A stretch of 64,000 bases of DNA from assembly GCA_041686375.1 (NCBI GenBank), contig JAWLEB010000009.1:19986-83985 (forward strand), in the 5' to 3' direction. Under the pieces are notes generated by a model. That model ran no database searches. It was not told where the DNA came from and saw only the letters and a program-made list of their open reading frames with translations. The position numbers and the translations under genes were made by a program. The DNA comes from JAGXLC01 sp041686375. GTDB lineage: Bacteria > Bacteroidota > Bacteroidia > Bacteroidales > UBA12077. Shown piece by piece: positions 1 to 7,847 of the stretch (its first letter is position 1; the number at the start of each line of letters is the position of its first letter).

Positions 1-54
1 GGATAGGTTAAAGCAAAGCATTTAATCCGGGGATAGTTGTTTCTAAGATATATG

Positions 55-83
55 AGCCGCGGGTTAATGCTTGCGGCTTTTTT
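55..83 (+). terminator. Rho-independent terminator of an upstream gene
   Basis: A 6-bp stem (AGCCGC 55-60 with GCGGCT 73-78) is followed by a T run (78-83). It most likely ends a transcript that enters from before the window. It lies only 20 bases before the candidate Trp leader ORF, so a role in the trpB leader cannot be excluded. Confidence 0.7.
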
Positions 84-102
84 ATTGAACAAGTCTTACA
101 TT

Positions 103-171
103 ATGTATAAGCAGAAAAGACAAAGATGGTGGCGAAATATGATCTTTCTCTGGCGCACTTTGCGCCAATAG
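103..171 (+). CDS. Candidate Trp-rich leader peptide (trpL-like) upstream of trpB
   Basis: An ATG-started ORF of 22 codons ends with TAG at 169-171, about 60 bases before the likely trpB ATG. It has tandem Trp codons at positions 9-10 (127-132) followed by Arg, and a third Trp at position 17, which is the classic composition of an attenuator peptide. A perfect 7-bp hairpin (TGGCGCA 151-157 with TGCGCCA 161-167) overlaps the end of the ORF. A competing stem can form between 130-137, which includes the second Trp codon, and 159-167. A ribosome stalled at the Trp codons would block the competing stem. The 151-167 hairpin has no T run, so the mechanism is not obvious. I found no clear promoter upstream. 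The assignment is inferred from composition and position only. Confidence 0.5.
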   Translation: MYKQKRQRWWRNMIFLWRTLRQ

Positions 172-233
172 AATAATTGAGTATTGTTAGTATTTGCGTT
201 TACAAAATGTTTAATCTATTTAAATTCAGAACA

Positions 234-1454
234 ATGGGAACAAATAATATAAAAATTACAGATAAGCACAATGAAAAACAAATTAGCTACAAACAATCAG
301 ATTATAAGCCAGGTTATTTTGGAAATTATGGAGGTATGTATGTTCCGGAAGTATTGAGTGAAAAGCTTGAGCATCTTGCGGCTGTATTTGAGAAACTGAA
401 AACAAACAGGAATTTTCTTGATGAACTGGTTTATTATCAAAAAAATTATATAGGCCGACCTTCGTCCCTTTACTATGCTGCAACTTTATCAAAGCACATT
501 GGCTCTGGTATTTATTTAAAGCGTGAAGATTTAAATCACACGGGATCCCACAAGATAAATAATACGATTGGTCAGATTCTTATAGCTAAATATATGGGTG
601 CGAATGAGATAATAGCAGAGACAGGCGCAGGGCAGCATGGAGTAGCCACAGCAACTGCAGCCGCTTTAATGGGAATCAGGTGCAAAATTTTTATGGGACA
701 AAAAGATGCTGAGAGACAATCGATGAATGTTTATAGAATGAAAATTTTAGGTGCAGAAGTTATTACTACAGAAACCGGAACGGCTACATTGAAGGATGCA
801 ATCAATGTTGCATTGGAATACTATGTAAAGAATCCTGATGCCTTTTATCTTCTGGGTTCGGCAGTCGGTCCGAGGCCATATCCGGAGATTGTCCGATTTT
901 TTCAGAATGTGATAGGCAAAGAAGCAAGAGAGCAAATTCTTGAACGTGAAAAACGCTTGCCGGATGCAATTTTTGCTTGTATTGGCGGAGGGTCAAATGC
1001 CATTGGTTTGTTTTCAGAATTTTTAGAAAATCCTGAAGTAAATATATATGCTGCTGAAGGTGGAGGAGAAGGTGAATTATTAAATAAAACCGCCTCTACA
1101 CTTGTGATGGGAAAACCCACTATATTTCAGGGCACATATTCTTACTGCCTTGTTGATGAAAAAGAAAACCCAATAGATAGCTATTCAATAGCTGCGGGCC
1201 TGGATTATCCAGGTGTTGGGCCAGAGCATGCATATCTAAAAGATACAGGGAGAGCGGAATATTTTTGTGTGACTGATAAAGAAGCTATTGAAGCTTTCGG
1301 ACTTTTGTCAAAAATGGAAGGAATTATACCGGCTCTTGAGTCTTCTCATGCTGTTGCTCTTGCTGCTAAAGTCATGAAAAATGCAACAGATAAAATAAGT
1401 ATCATTAATCTTTCAGGTAGAGGAGATAAGGATATAGATCGTAAATTGTTATAA
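234..1454 (+). CDS. trpB: Tryptophan synthase beta chain
   Basis: TrpB condenses indole (normally channelled from TrpA) with L-serine to make tryptophan, using PLP, in the cytoplasm. The TrpB1-type sequence is complete: the GNYGGMYVPE start motif, the PLP lysine in HTGSHKINN (about K107 from this start), the catalytic Glu in AETGAGQHG, and the phosphate-binding GGGSNAIG loop. The open frame extends upstream to a TTG at 177, but ATG 234 gives about 406 residues, close to the usual length, so it is preferred; an ATG at 207 is also possible. No other trp gene is adjacent and a terminator follows at 1489, so it is a one-gene unit. A candidate Trp leader peptide at 103-171 suggests control by tryptophan supply. 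Confidence 0.95.
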   Translation: MGTNNIKITDKHNEKQISYKQSDYKPGYFGNYGGMYVPEVLSEKLEHLAAVFEKLKTNRNFLDELVYYQKNYIGRPSSLYYAATLSKHIGSGIYLKREDLNHTGSHKINNTIGQILIAKYMGANEIIAETGAGQHGVATATAAALMGIRCKIFMGQKDAERQSMNVYRMKILGAEVITTETGTATLKDAINVALEYYVKNPDAFYLLGSAVGPRPYPEIVRFFQNVIGKEAREQILEREKRLPDAIFACIGGGSNAIGLFSEFLENPEVNIYAAEGGGEGELLNKTASTLVMGKPTIFQGTYSYCLVDEKENPIDSYSIAAGLDYPGVGPEHAYLKDTGRAEYFCVTDKEAIEAFGLLSKMEGIIPALESSHAVALAAKVMKNATDKISIINLSGRGDKDIDRKLL

Positions 1455-1488
1455 ACTTAATAACCCTGTTGTGGTTAATTGTATAAAC

Positions 1489-1521
1489 GGCCGGTTTTAT
1501 GTTATAGAACCGGCCTTTTTA
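1489..1521 (+). terminator. Rho-independent terminator after trpB
   Basis: Perfect 8-bp GC-rich stem (GGCCGGTT 1489-1496 with AACCGGCC 1508-1515), followed by TTTTT. Confidence 0.88.
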
Positions 1522-1537
1522 TTCCTGAATTTTTCAC

Positions 1538-1545
1538 TAATTTTG
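1538..1545 (+). promoter_or_regulatory. Bacteroidota -7 box before queE
   Basis: TAATTTTG matches the Bacteroidota -7 consensus TAnnTTTG and lies about 20 bases before the queE TTG start. A -33 TTTG box is not clear. It follows the trpB terminator, which fits an independent promoter. Confidence 0.5.
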
Positions 1546-1564
1546 CTTCGAAAAAATTGATGAT

Positions 1565-2197
1565 TTGAAAAATATAGAAGACAAAGATATAGTAAGAGGT
1601 AAAAAACTTCCCCTTGTTGAGCAGTTTTATTCTATACAGGGAGAAGGGTATCATGTTGGGAAACCTGCCTATTTTATCCGTATTGGAGGTTGTGACATAG
1701 GGTGTTACTGGTGTGATTCTAAATTAACATGGAATCCTGAGTTCCACCTTTTGGTAGATATTGAAGAGATTGTTCTGAAAGTGAACCAAACTCCTGCTAA
1801 ATCTATTGTAGTAACAGGTGGAGAACCTTCTTTATATAATCTTGAACCCTTATGCACTGCTTTGAAAAAAAACAATGTTGAAACTTTTTTGGAAACCGCA
1901 GGGACCAACGAACTTACAGGCAAGTGGGACTGGATTTGTCTGTCCCCGAAAAAACAAAATCCCCCGCTATCCGTTTTCTATAACAAAGCTGATGAATTAA
2001 AGGTGATTATATATGAGGAAGAAGATCTTTTATGGGCAGAAGAAGCAGCTAAAAATGTGAATGGAAAATGCCTGTTGTATTTGCAACCTGAATGGAGCAG
2101 GTATAAGAGGATAATTTCCTATATTGTGGATTATGTAAAAAAATATCCCCAATGGAACGTATCCTTACAAGCGCATAAATTTATGCGTATACCTTAA
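1565..2197 (+). CDS. queE: 7-carboxy-7-deazaguanine synthase (QueE)
   Basis: Radical SAM enzyme that converts 6-carboxy-tetrahydropterin to 7-carboxy-7-deazaguanine in queuosine precursor synthesis. The modified CX3CX2C motif (C43, C47, C50 in GGCDIGCYWCDSK), the N-terminal VEQFYSIQGEG and VVTGGEPSLY are typical of QueE. The length of 210 residues is normal. The only Met codon is near the C terminus, and the upstream ATG at 1560 hits a stop at once, so TTG 1565 is the best start. It sits alone between its own promoter and a gene of unrelated function. No other queuosine gene is seen nearby. Confidence 0.93.
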   Translation: MKNIEDKDIVRGKKLPLVEQFYSIQGEGYHVGKPAYFIRIGGCDIGCYWCDSKLTWNPEFHLLVDIEEIVLKVNQTPAKSIVVTGGEPSLYNLEPLCTALKKNNVETFLETAGTNELTGKWDWICLSPKKQNPPLSVFYNKADELKVIIYEEEDLLWAEEAAKNVNGKCLLYLQPEWSRYKRIISYIVDYVKKYPQWNVSLQAHKFMRIP

Positions 2198-2233
2198 TAG
2201 TAATGTGCATATAGATTAATTTGAACAAATACT

Positions 2234-4225
2234 ATGAGAATATATTTCTTGTTTTTTGTAATAATTTTAATAGGAGCTTTCCCTGTATACAGTCAACGTG
2301 ATTATACAACTTCATCGAAGAAGGCTATTGAAAATTTTGAGAAAGGTTATAAGCAATATAATTTACGGGAATATGATGCTGCACTAGAGTTTCTGGATAA
2401 AGCCATCAAAAAAGATGATGAGTTTGTTGAAGCTTATATTATAAAAGGACAGGTCTTTGAGGCTCTTGAGAAACCTGGAAAAGCTCTGGAGAATTATCAT
2501 ATTGCTACTGGGCTGAATCCCGATTTTCATCCCTCGTTGTTTTATAGTATGGGTCTGCTTTATCAAAACCTTGGAGAATATGAAAAAGCGAAATCAAAAC
2601 TTGAGGAATTTTTGGAATTTAGGGATACAGGGCCTATTTATAAAGAAAAAGCAAAGTTAAGGATTGAATCTTGTAATTTTGCTATTGAACAATTGAATAA
2701 TCCGGTGGATTTTGAACCAGAGAATCTGGGATCTTCAATCAACAGTGAACATGATGATTATTGGCCGTCCATATCAGCAGATGGTAAAACACTTGTTTTT
2801 ACCAGGCTTATTCCTATGGAAAACGATGAAAACAGGGAAAGAGAGATGTCGCAAATCCCCGAGGAGAGGAGAAAGTTTATAGAGGCTATGAATCCTAAGG
2901 CACAAGAAGACTTTTTTGTTAGTTATAAAACAGATACAGGATGGTCTAGAGCCCGCAATATTGGGTCTCCTTTGAACACGGATAAGAATGAGGGTGCCCA
3001 GAGTTTGTCAGCAGATGGCAGGACAATGTATTTTAGCGCCTGCAACCGGAATGACGGAAAAGGGAGCTGTGATATTTATGTTTCCTATAAGCAAGATGGT
3101 GAATGGAGTAAACCTGAGAATTTAGGTTCTCCCGTAAATACTAAAGCATGGGAGTCTCAACCATCCATTTCGCCTGATGGCAAGACATTGTATTTTACAA
3201 GTAACCGGTCAGGAGGGGAAGGGAAAAAAGATATATGGAAGAGTAATCTTAAAGATGATAGTACCTGGACTAAACCAGAAACCCTTGGTGATAGTATTAA
3301 TACTCGCGAGGACGATATGGCTCCCTATATTCACAGTGACAACCAAACCCTTTATTTTTCTTCTGCCGGATGGCCAGGGATGGGAAGACTCGATCTTTTT
3401 AAGTCACAAAAAATTGATGATACAGGGTGGTCTGAACCACAAAATCTTGGTTATCCTATTAATACACACAAAGATGAAGTCGGGTTTATTGTGAACTCCC
3501 TTGGAACTACTGCCTATTATTCAAGTAGCAGAGATGAGAATTATGGAGAAGATATATTGAAGTTTAATCTTCCTGAAGAAGTCAGACCCATAGCCAGCTC
3601 TTATATGCAAGGGAAGGTTTACGATGATAACAATGGCGAACCATTGAAAGCACGTTTTGAGTTGATATCGAAGGATGAAGAACGACTTATCATGGAATCG
3701 CATTCCGATAACAAGGATGGGAAGTTCCTGGTTTCAATACCTACGAATAACGACTATGTGTTGAATGTTTCAAAAGACGGTTACCTGTTTTATTCGGATA
3801 ATTTTGAAATGAAAGGAGAACACGAGATTACGGAACCATTTTCAAAAGATATCCCTTTGAAGCCTATTAAAGAAGGAGAGAAGATGGTGTTACGCAATGT
3901 GTTTTATGAACTTGATTCTTATCACCTTAAAGATGAATCGAGGGTAGAATTGAACAAGCTATTTGATCTTCTTAAAAACAATCCGGAGATGAACATTGAA
4001 ATTTCAGGACATACAGATAGTTTGGGAACAAATGAATATAATATTGAACTATCAGAGAACAGAGCTAATTCTGTGTATGAGTATTTAATTGAAAAGGGAA
4101 TAGAAGAAGAAAGACTTAATTATAAGGGATATGGAGAAACCCAGCCAGTTGCTCCTAATGAAACTTCCGAAGGAAGAGCCTTGAACAGGAGAACAGAAGT
4201 AAAGATAATCAATAAGCGAAAGTAA
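2234..4225 (+). CDS. PorE-like OmpA family protein (TPR, PD40, CRD, OmpA)
   Basis: Secreted outer-membrane or periplasmic protein of 663 residues with a signal peptide ending near VYSQ (residue 21) and no lipobox Cys. Domains in order: TPR repeats (about 25-150), WD40/PD40-like propeller with repeated SxDGxTLYF motifs (about 165-450), a carboxypeptidase-regulatory-like domain (about 455-540) and an OmpA peptidoglycan-binding domain with SGHTDSLGT and RANSVYEYL (about 545-660). This domain order and length match PorE of the type IX secretion system of Porphyromonas gingivalis, which binds peptidoglycan. A T9SS cargo protein occurs in this window at 59853. Bacteroidota also encode related proteins outside T9SS, so the PorE role is inferred, and no other por gene is adjacent. 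Confidence 0.8.
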   Translation: MRIYFLFFVIILIGAFPVYSQRDYTTSSKKAIENFEKGYKQYNLREYDAALEFLDKAIKKDDEFVEAYIIKGQVFEALEKPGKALENYHIATGLNPDFHPSLFYSMGLLYQNLGEYEKAKSKLEEFLEFRDTGPIYKEKAKLRIESCNFAIEQLNNPVDFEPENLGSSINSEHDDYWPSISADGKTLVFTRLIPMENDENREREMSQIPEERRKFIEAMNPKAQEDFFVSYKTDTGWSRARNIGSPLNTDKNEGAQSLSADGRTMYFSACNRNDGKGSCDIYVSYKQDGEWSKPENLGSPVNTKAWESQPSISPDGKTLYFTSNRSGGEGKKDIWKSNLKDDSTWTKPETLGDSINTREDDMAPYIHSDNQTLYFSSAGWPGMGRLDLFKSQKIDDTGWSEPQNLGYPINTHKDEVGFIVNSLGTTAYYSSSRDENYGEDILKFNLPEEVRPIASSYMQGKVYDDNNGEPLKARFELISKDEERLIMESHSDNKDGKFLVSIPTNNDYVLNVSKDGYLFYSDNFEMKGEHEITEPFSKDIPLKPIKEGEKMVLRNVFYELDSYHLKDESRVELNKLFDLLKNNPEMNIEISGHTDSLGTNEYNIELSENRANSVYEYLIEKGIEEERLNYKGYGETQPVAPNETSEGRALNRRTEVKIINKRK

Positions 4226-4281
4226 TGCAATTTCGATTCTGGTTGACTTAAAATGATCTATTGGTAAGCTTATAAGGAGGC

Positions 4282-5724
4282 TTAGTTACTATTTTCCTTT
4301 GCGGAAGAATTTTCATTTTCCTGAATAAGCAACTTAATCCTGTCAATCTGCTTCTGTTTGTGTACTTCTCTCAAATTCATGGCAGTTTCGGTAAAATATT
4401 GATGATTTGAAATGAAGTGTAATTGAAGTTTGTTCCATTTATTCCAGTCGTCAATTTTATTTTGTGCTTTCAATTCTTTATACAGTGTATTAGAAACCGG
4501 GATAAAATCGCTTCTGCCTAAATAATCAAGGTCTGCATCACACATGATTTTTTCCAGTAAGTTTTGGGGGTCCGGTGGAATTTTGGTTGCCATTATTAAA
4601 TCTTCTATTTTCTCTATCTCTTTTTGTTTATAGCCAAATTTGGGAAGATACTCGTTGGCAAGTTGACAACCATAATATTCATGATTGTTATAACCTATAA
4701 TATGTCCTGCATCATGGAAGAGAGCAGCCGTTCTAAGTAGCAAAATAGCCTCATCGTCAACTCCTTCTCCGTATCCTATCAGTTCAGCCTGGTTGATTAC
4801 ATCAATGGTGTGTTTTACATTATGGTAATATAGATATTCAGGGAGTTCTTTTTCAAGTCTGTCGAGTATAATTTCCTGAAGATCTGTAAATTGTCTCAGG
4901 AGATACTTGGTGTGAAATAGGTTGTTTGTTTTTTTTCCAATTTTTCTATTGTCAGAATAAGCAGGTTTAATGCGTTTCAACCGTAATATTTCCATATCTC
5001 CTTTGTATTTTACAGGGATTTTGCCATTATATTCACAACTGAAATATTGCTTAATCAGTTCGTAAGTCATTATAGATATATTTACCTCTTCAAATGCACT
5101 TGCAGAGGCTATGCGGGTGGCAATATGTACTGTGTCTCCCTTCAGATCGTATGATAATTTTTTTCTGCCATGAAAATTGGCTGTAACAGGGCCGGTATGG
5201 ATGCCAATACGGAAATCCCAGAATTCTTTCTGTTTCTTTTCATACTCTTTTTTTAGGTTGTTCATGTATTTTTGCATTTCTATGGCCGCCAGAACAACAT
5301 CAACCGGGTTGGTTATGTTTTTTTCCGGAACTCCCCCGGCGCACATAAAGGCATCTCCAATGGTTTTTATTTTTTCTATTTTATATTTTTTTACAATACT
5401 ATTAAACTCCAGTATAATATTATCCAGCTCGTCCATTATATCAGAAGAAGATTTCTCCCTTGCAATTTTTCTTATGCCTTCAACATCAGCATACAGAACG
5501 GTTACCATGTCAAAACGGAGAGCCCTTGTCTGGCTGGGGTATTTTACTCCTTCAGGCAGGTGTTCATAAGGGATTTTGGCGATTATATTCTCTAAACGTT
5601 CTTTTTCTTTTAATAATTTATTCTTTTCAGTATTAACTTCCTTGAGTTGGTTCGTTAATGATTTATTTTCTTTTATAAGCTCTGATATTCTGTATAATAA
5701 CTGTTCTTCTTTATGCTTATCCAT
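4282..5724 (-). CDS. Class III adenylate cyclase fused to an HD phosphohydrolase
   Basis: A 480-residue cytoplasmic protein with an N-terminal coiled coil (about 1-55), a class III nucleotide cyclase domain (about 70-245) and a C-terminal HD domain (about 290-420). In the cyclase, the metal Asp residues (VLYADVEG, TIGDAFM), the purine-selecting Lys (KIKTIG) and Asp (SYDLKG), and the transition-state Arg (ATRI) are present. The transition-state Asn appears as His in GDTVHIATRI. The HD domain keeps HNVKHT, ALFHDAGH and DADLDY. The protein could therefore both make and break down a cyclic nucleotide or related phosphoester, but neither activity is shown. It is convergent with the PorE-like gene and has no operon partner. 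Confidence 0.85.
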   Translation of the reverse strand: MDKHKEEQLLYRISELIKENKSLTNQLKEVNTEKNKLLKEKERLENIIAKIPYEHLPEGVKYPSQTRALRFDMVTVLYADVEGIRKIAREKSSSDIMDELDNIILEFNSIVKKYKIEKIKTIGDAFMCAGGVPEKNITNPVDVVLAAIEMQKYMNNLKKEYEKKQKEFWDFRIGIHTGPVTANFHGRKKLSYDLKGDTVHIATRIASASAFEEVNISIMTYELIKQYFSCEYNGKIPVKYKGDMEILRLKRIKPAYSDNRKIGKKTNNLFHTKYLLRQFTDLQEIILDRLEKELPEYLYYHNVKHTIDVINQAELIGYGEGVDDEAILLLRTAALFHDAGHIIGYNNHEYYGCQLANEYLPKFGYKQKEIEKIEDLIMATKIPPDPQNLLEKIMCDADLDYLGRSDFIPVSNTLYKELKAQNKIDDWNKWNKLQLHFISNHQYFTETAMNLREVHKQKQIDRIKLLIQENENSSAKENSN

Positions 5725-5820
5725 TATTTCCCTTATATTACTTTACACTCAACCTAACGTAATAATTAAAAATTGGTTTTAAAAAATCTAAAAAAAATTA
5801 CATCAGTTAGGAGAATCTTG

Positions 5821-5828
5821 TATATTTG
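5821..5828 (+). promoter_or_regulatory. Bacteroidota -7 box before the M49-like gene
   Basis: TATATTTG is a perfect TAnnTTTG match, 92 bases before the ATG at 5921. The -33 region is A-rich without a clear TTTG. Confidence 0.45.
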
Positions 5829-5920
5829 TTAACTGATTGACGAACATTACCTTTGATTTTGTTAATTGATAAGTATGTTTTATTATTCCATGTTAATATT
5901 AAAAATTTAAATTTATTGCT

Positions 5921-7582
5921 ATGTGTAAAAAAATATTTAAACTTTTCAGTTTATTATTGGTTTTGGTTGCAATGATCTACGGGTGTAAAGAAAGCCCGGA
6001 AAAAAAAGATGATATGGCAGCGATTCCAATGAGTGAGATTCAAAAGAAAGCCAATGAATTTGTAGAGGTTAAATTAAAATCAGACATCTCTCATCTTAAT
6101 GAAGATCAAAAAAAGATGTTATCTCATCTTTTTGAAGCTTCCGAAATTATGGATGACATATTCTGGAAGCAGGCTTTTGGTAAAAAAGATGAACTTTTGA
6201 ATGCGATTGAAGACGAAGATTTAAAGGCTTTTGTGAAAATTAATTACGGGCCATGGGAAAGGCTAAATAACAATGAACCCTTCATTCAGGAATACGAAGA
6301 GAAACCGGATGGAGCCAACTTTTATCCGGAGGATATGACTAAGGAAGAATTTGAAAATTTTGATGCCGAAGATAAAGAAAGCTTGTACACACTTATTAGG
6401 AGAGATGATAATGGAGAATTAATAAGCATACCATACAGCGAAGCATACAAAGATGAACACGAAAAGGCTGCTGAATTATTGAAGAAGGCTGCTGATTTAG
6501 CTGATAATGAACGTTTTGAGAAATATCTGGATTTACGTGCTGAAGCCCTTCTGACTGATGAGTATTTTGAATCAGATATGGCATGGATGGATGTTAAAAA
6601 TAATGATGTTGATTTTGTTGTTGGGCCTATAGAAAATTACGAAGATGGTTTGTTTGGATACAAAGCAGCTCATGAAGCTTTTATTTTAATTAAGGACCAT
6701 GAATGGACAAAGAAGTTAGATAAGTATAGCAAACTTCTTCCTGAATTGCAGGAAAGTCTGCCGGTTGATGAAGAATATAAGAAAGAAACGCCAGGGATTG
6801 ATTCAGACATGGGAGTTTATGAGGCAGTCTTTTATGCAGGTGACTGTAATGCAGGAAGCAAAACAATAGCAATTAATCTTCCTAACGATGAACGCGTACA
6901 GTCAGAAAAGGGTAGCCGTAAACTACAGCTTAAAAATTCGATGAAATATAAATTTGAGGAAATTCTTATGCCAATTAGTGATGTGTTGATTGATGAATCG
7001 CAAAGAAAATATATCAAATTTGACGCGTTTTTTGAAAATACCATGTTTCACGAAGTTGCACATGGCCTTGGTATCAAAGAGACCATTACCGGCAAAGGTA
7101 CGGTTAGAAATGCGCTCAAAGAATATTACAGTCCTGTGGAAGAAAGCAAGGCGGACATAATTGGCTTGTACCTCGTTAAGCAACTCTCTGAAATGGGGGA
7201 ACTGGAAAATAAAGAATTGATGGATAATTATGTTACATTCCTGGCAAGTATTTTCCGATCAATACGTTTCGGAGCTGCCAGCTCACATGGCAAAGCAAAT
7301 ATGATGCGTTTTAATTATTTCAGAGGTGCAGGCGCTTTTTCTCGTGATGATGAAACCGGAACTTATAAGGTTGATTTTGATAAAATGACTGAAGCAATGA
7401 ATACGCTTGGCGAAGAGATTCTTACAATACAGGGCGATGGAAGTTATGAAGAAGCAGAAAAGATGGTTAAAGAGCATGCCGTTATCAAGGAAACATTACA
7501 ACAAGACCTTGATAGATTGACAGAGGAAGGAATACCAAGAGATATCAGATTTAAACAAGGGAAAGATATTCTCGGAATTTAA
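5921..7582 (+). CDS. Lipoprotein M49-like (dipeptidyl peptidase III family) zinc hydrolase
   Basis: A 553-residue exported lipoprotein: the signal sequence ends in MIYGC, with Cys22 as lipidation site. The zinc-binding motif is HEVAH (H377, E378, H381) followed about 26 residues later by EESKAD (407-412). The HExxH plus EExxA(D/E) pair and overall length resemble the DPP III/M49-like hydrolases of Bacteroidota, although classical DPP III has an insert in the first motif (HExxxH). It probably releases dipeptides or acts on a related substrate in the periplasm or on the outer membrane. It is a single gene with its own promoter and terminator. Confidence 0.75.
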   Translation: MCKKIFKLFSLLLVLVAMIYGCKESPEKKDDMAAIPMSEIQKKANEFVEVKLKSDISHLNEDQKKMLSHLFEASEIMDDIFWKQAFGKKDELLNAIEDEDLKAFVKINYGPWERLNNNEPFIQEYEEKPDGANFYPEDMTKEEFENFDAEDKESLYTLIRRDDNGELISIPYSEAYKDEHEKAAELLKKAADLADNERFEKYLDLRAEALLTDEYFESDMAWMDVKNNDVDFVVGPIENYEDGLFGYKAAHEAFILIKDHEWTKKLDKYSKLLPELQESLPVDEEYKKETPGIDSDMGVYEAVFYAGDCNAGSKTIAINLPNDERVQSEKGSRKLQLKNSMKYKFEEILMPISDVLIDESQRKYIKFDAFFENTMFHEVAHGLGIKETITGKGTVRNALKEYYSPVEESKADIIGLYLVKQLSEMGELENKELMDNYVTFLASIFRSIRFGAASSHGKANMMRFNYFRGAGAFSRDDETGTYKVDFDKMTEAMNTLGEEILTIQGDGSYEEAEKMVKEHAVIKETLQQDLDRLTEEGIPRDIRFKQGKDILGI

Positions 7583-7604
7583 AATTCATTTTCCAGATAA
7601 TTAT

Positions 7605-7632
7605 AAAGCCTGCCGTCATGGTAGGCTTTATT
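7605..7632 (+). terminator. Rho-independent terminator after the M49-like gene
   Basis: 10-bp stem (AAAGCCTGCC 7605-7614 with GGTAGGCTTT 7620-7629, one G-U pair), followed by a short T-rich tail. Confidence 0.75.
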
Positions 7633-7847
7633 TGTATATAGAAATGCGATATTAGAATTTAGAATATAAAAGAAAAAGTTAAATTTGTAATTGTTATAGC
7701 GAAACTTAATATTTAAAAATATGTACAATGTTTAAAATAATGTGTTTTGAGGTGACCCCTGAAGCATGAATGTGAAGATTATCCATCTTTTGGGGATAAC
7801 TGCGTTAGATTGTTCCTGTTAAATCATAAAAGCAAATCCCTTAAAAT

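Noticed and set aside
5177..5569. 130-codon plus-strand ORF inside the cyclase-HD gene
   Set aside because: It is antisense to a conserved cyclase domain, and its composition is the mirror of the real coding strand, with no family motif.
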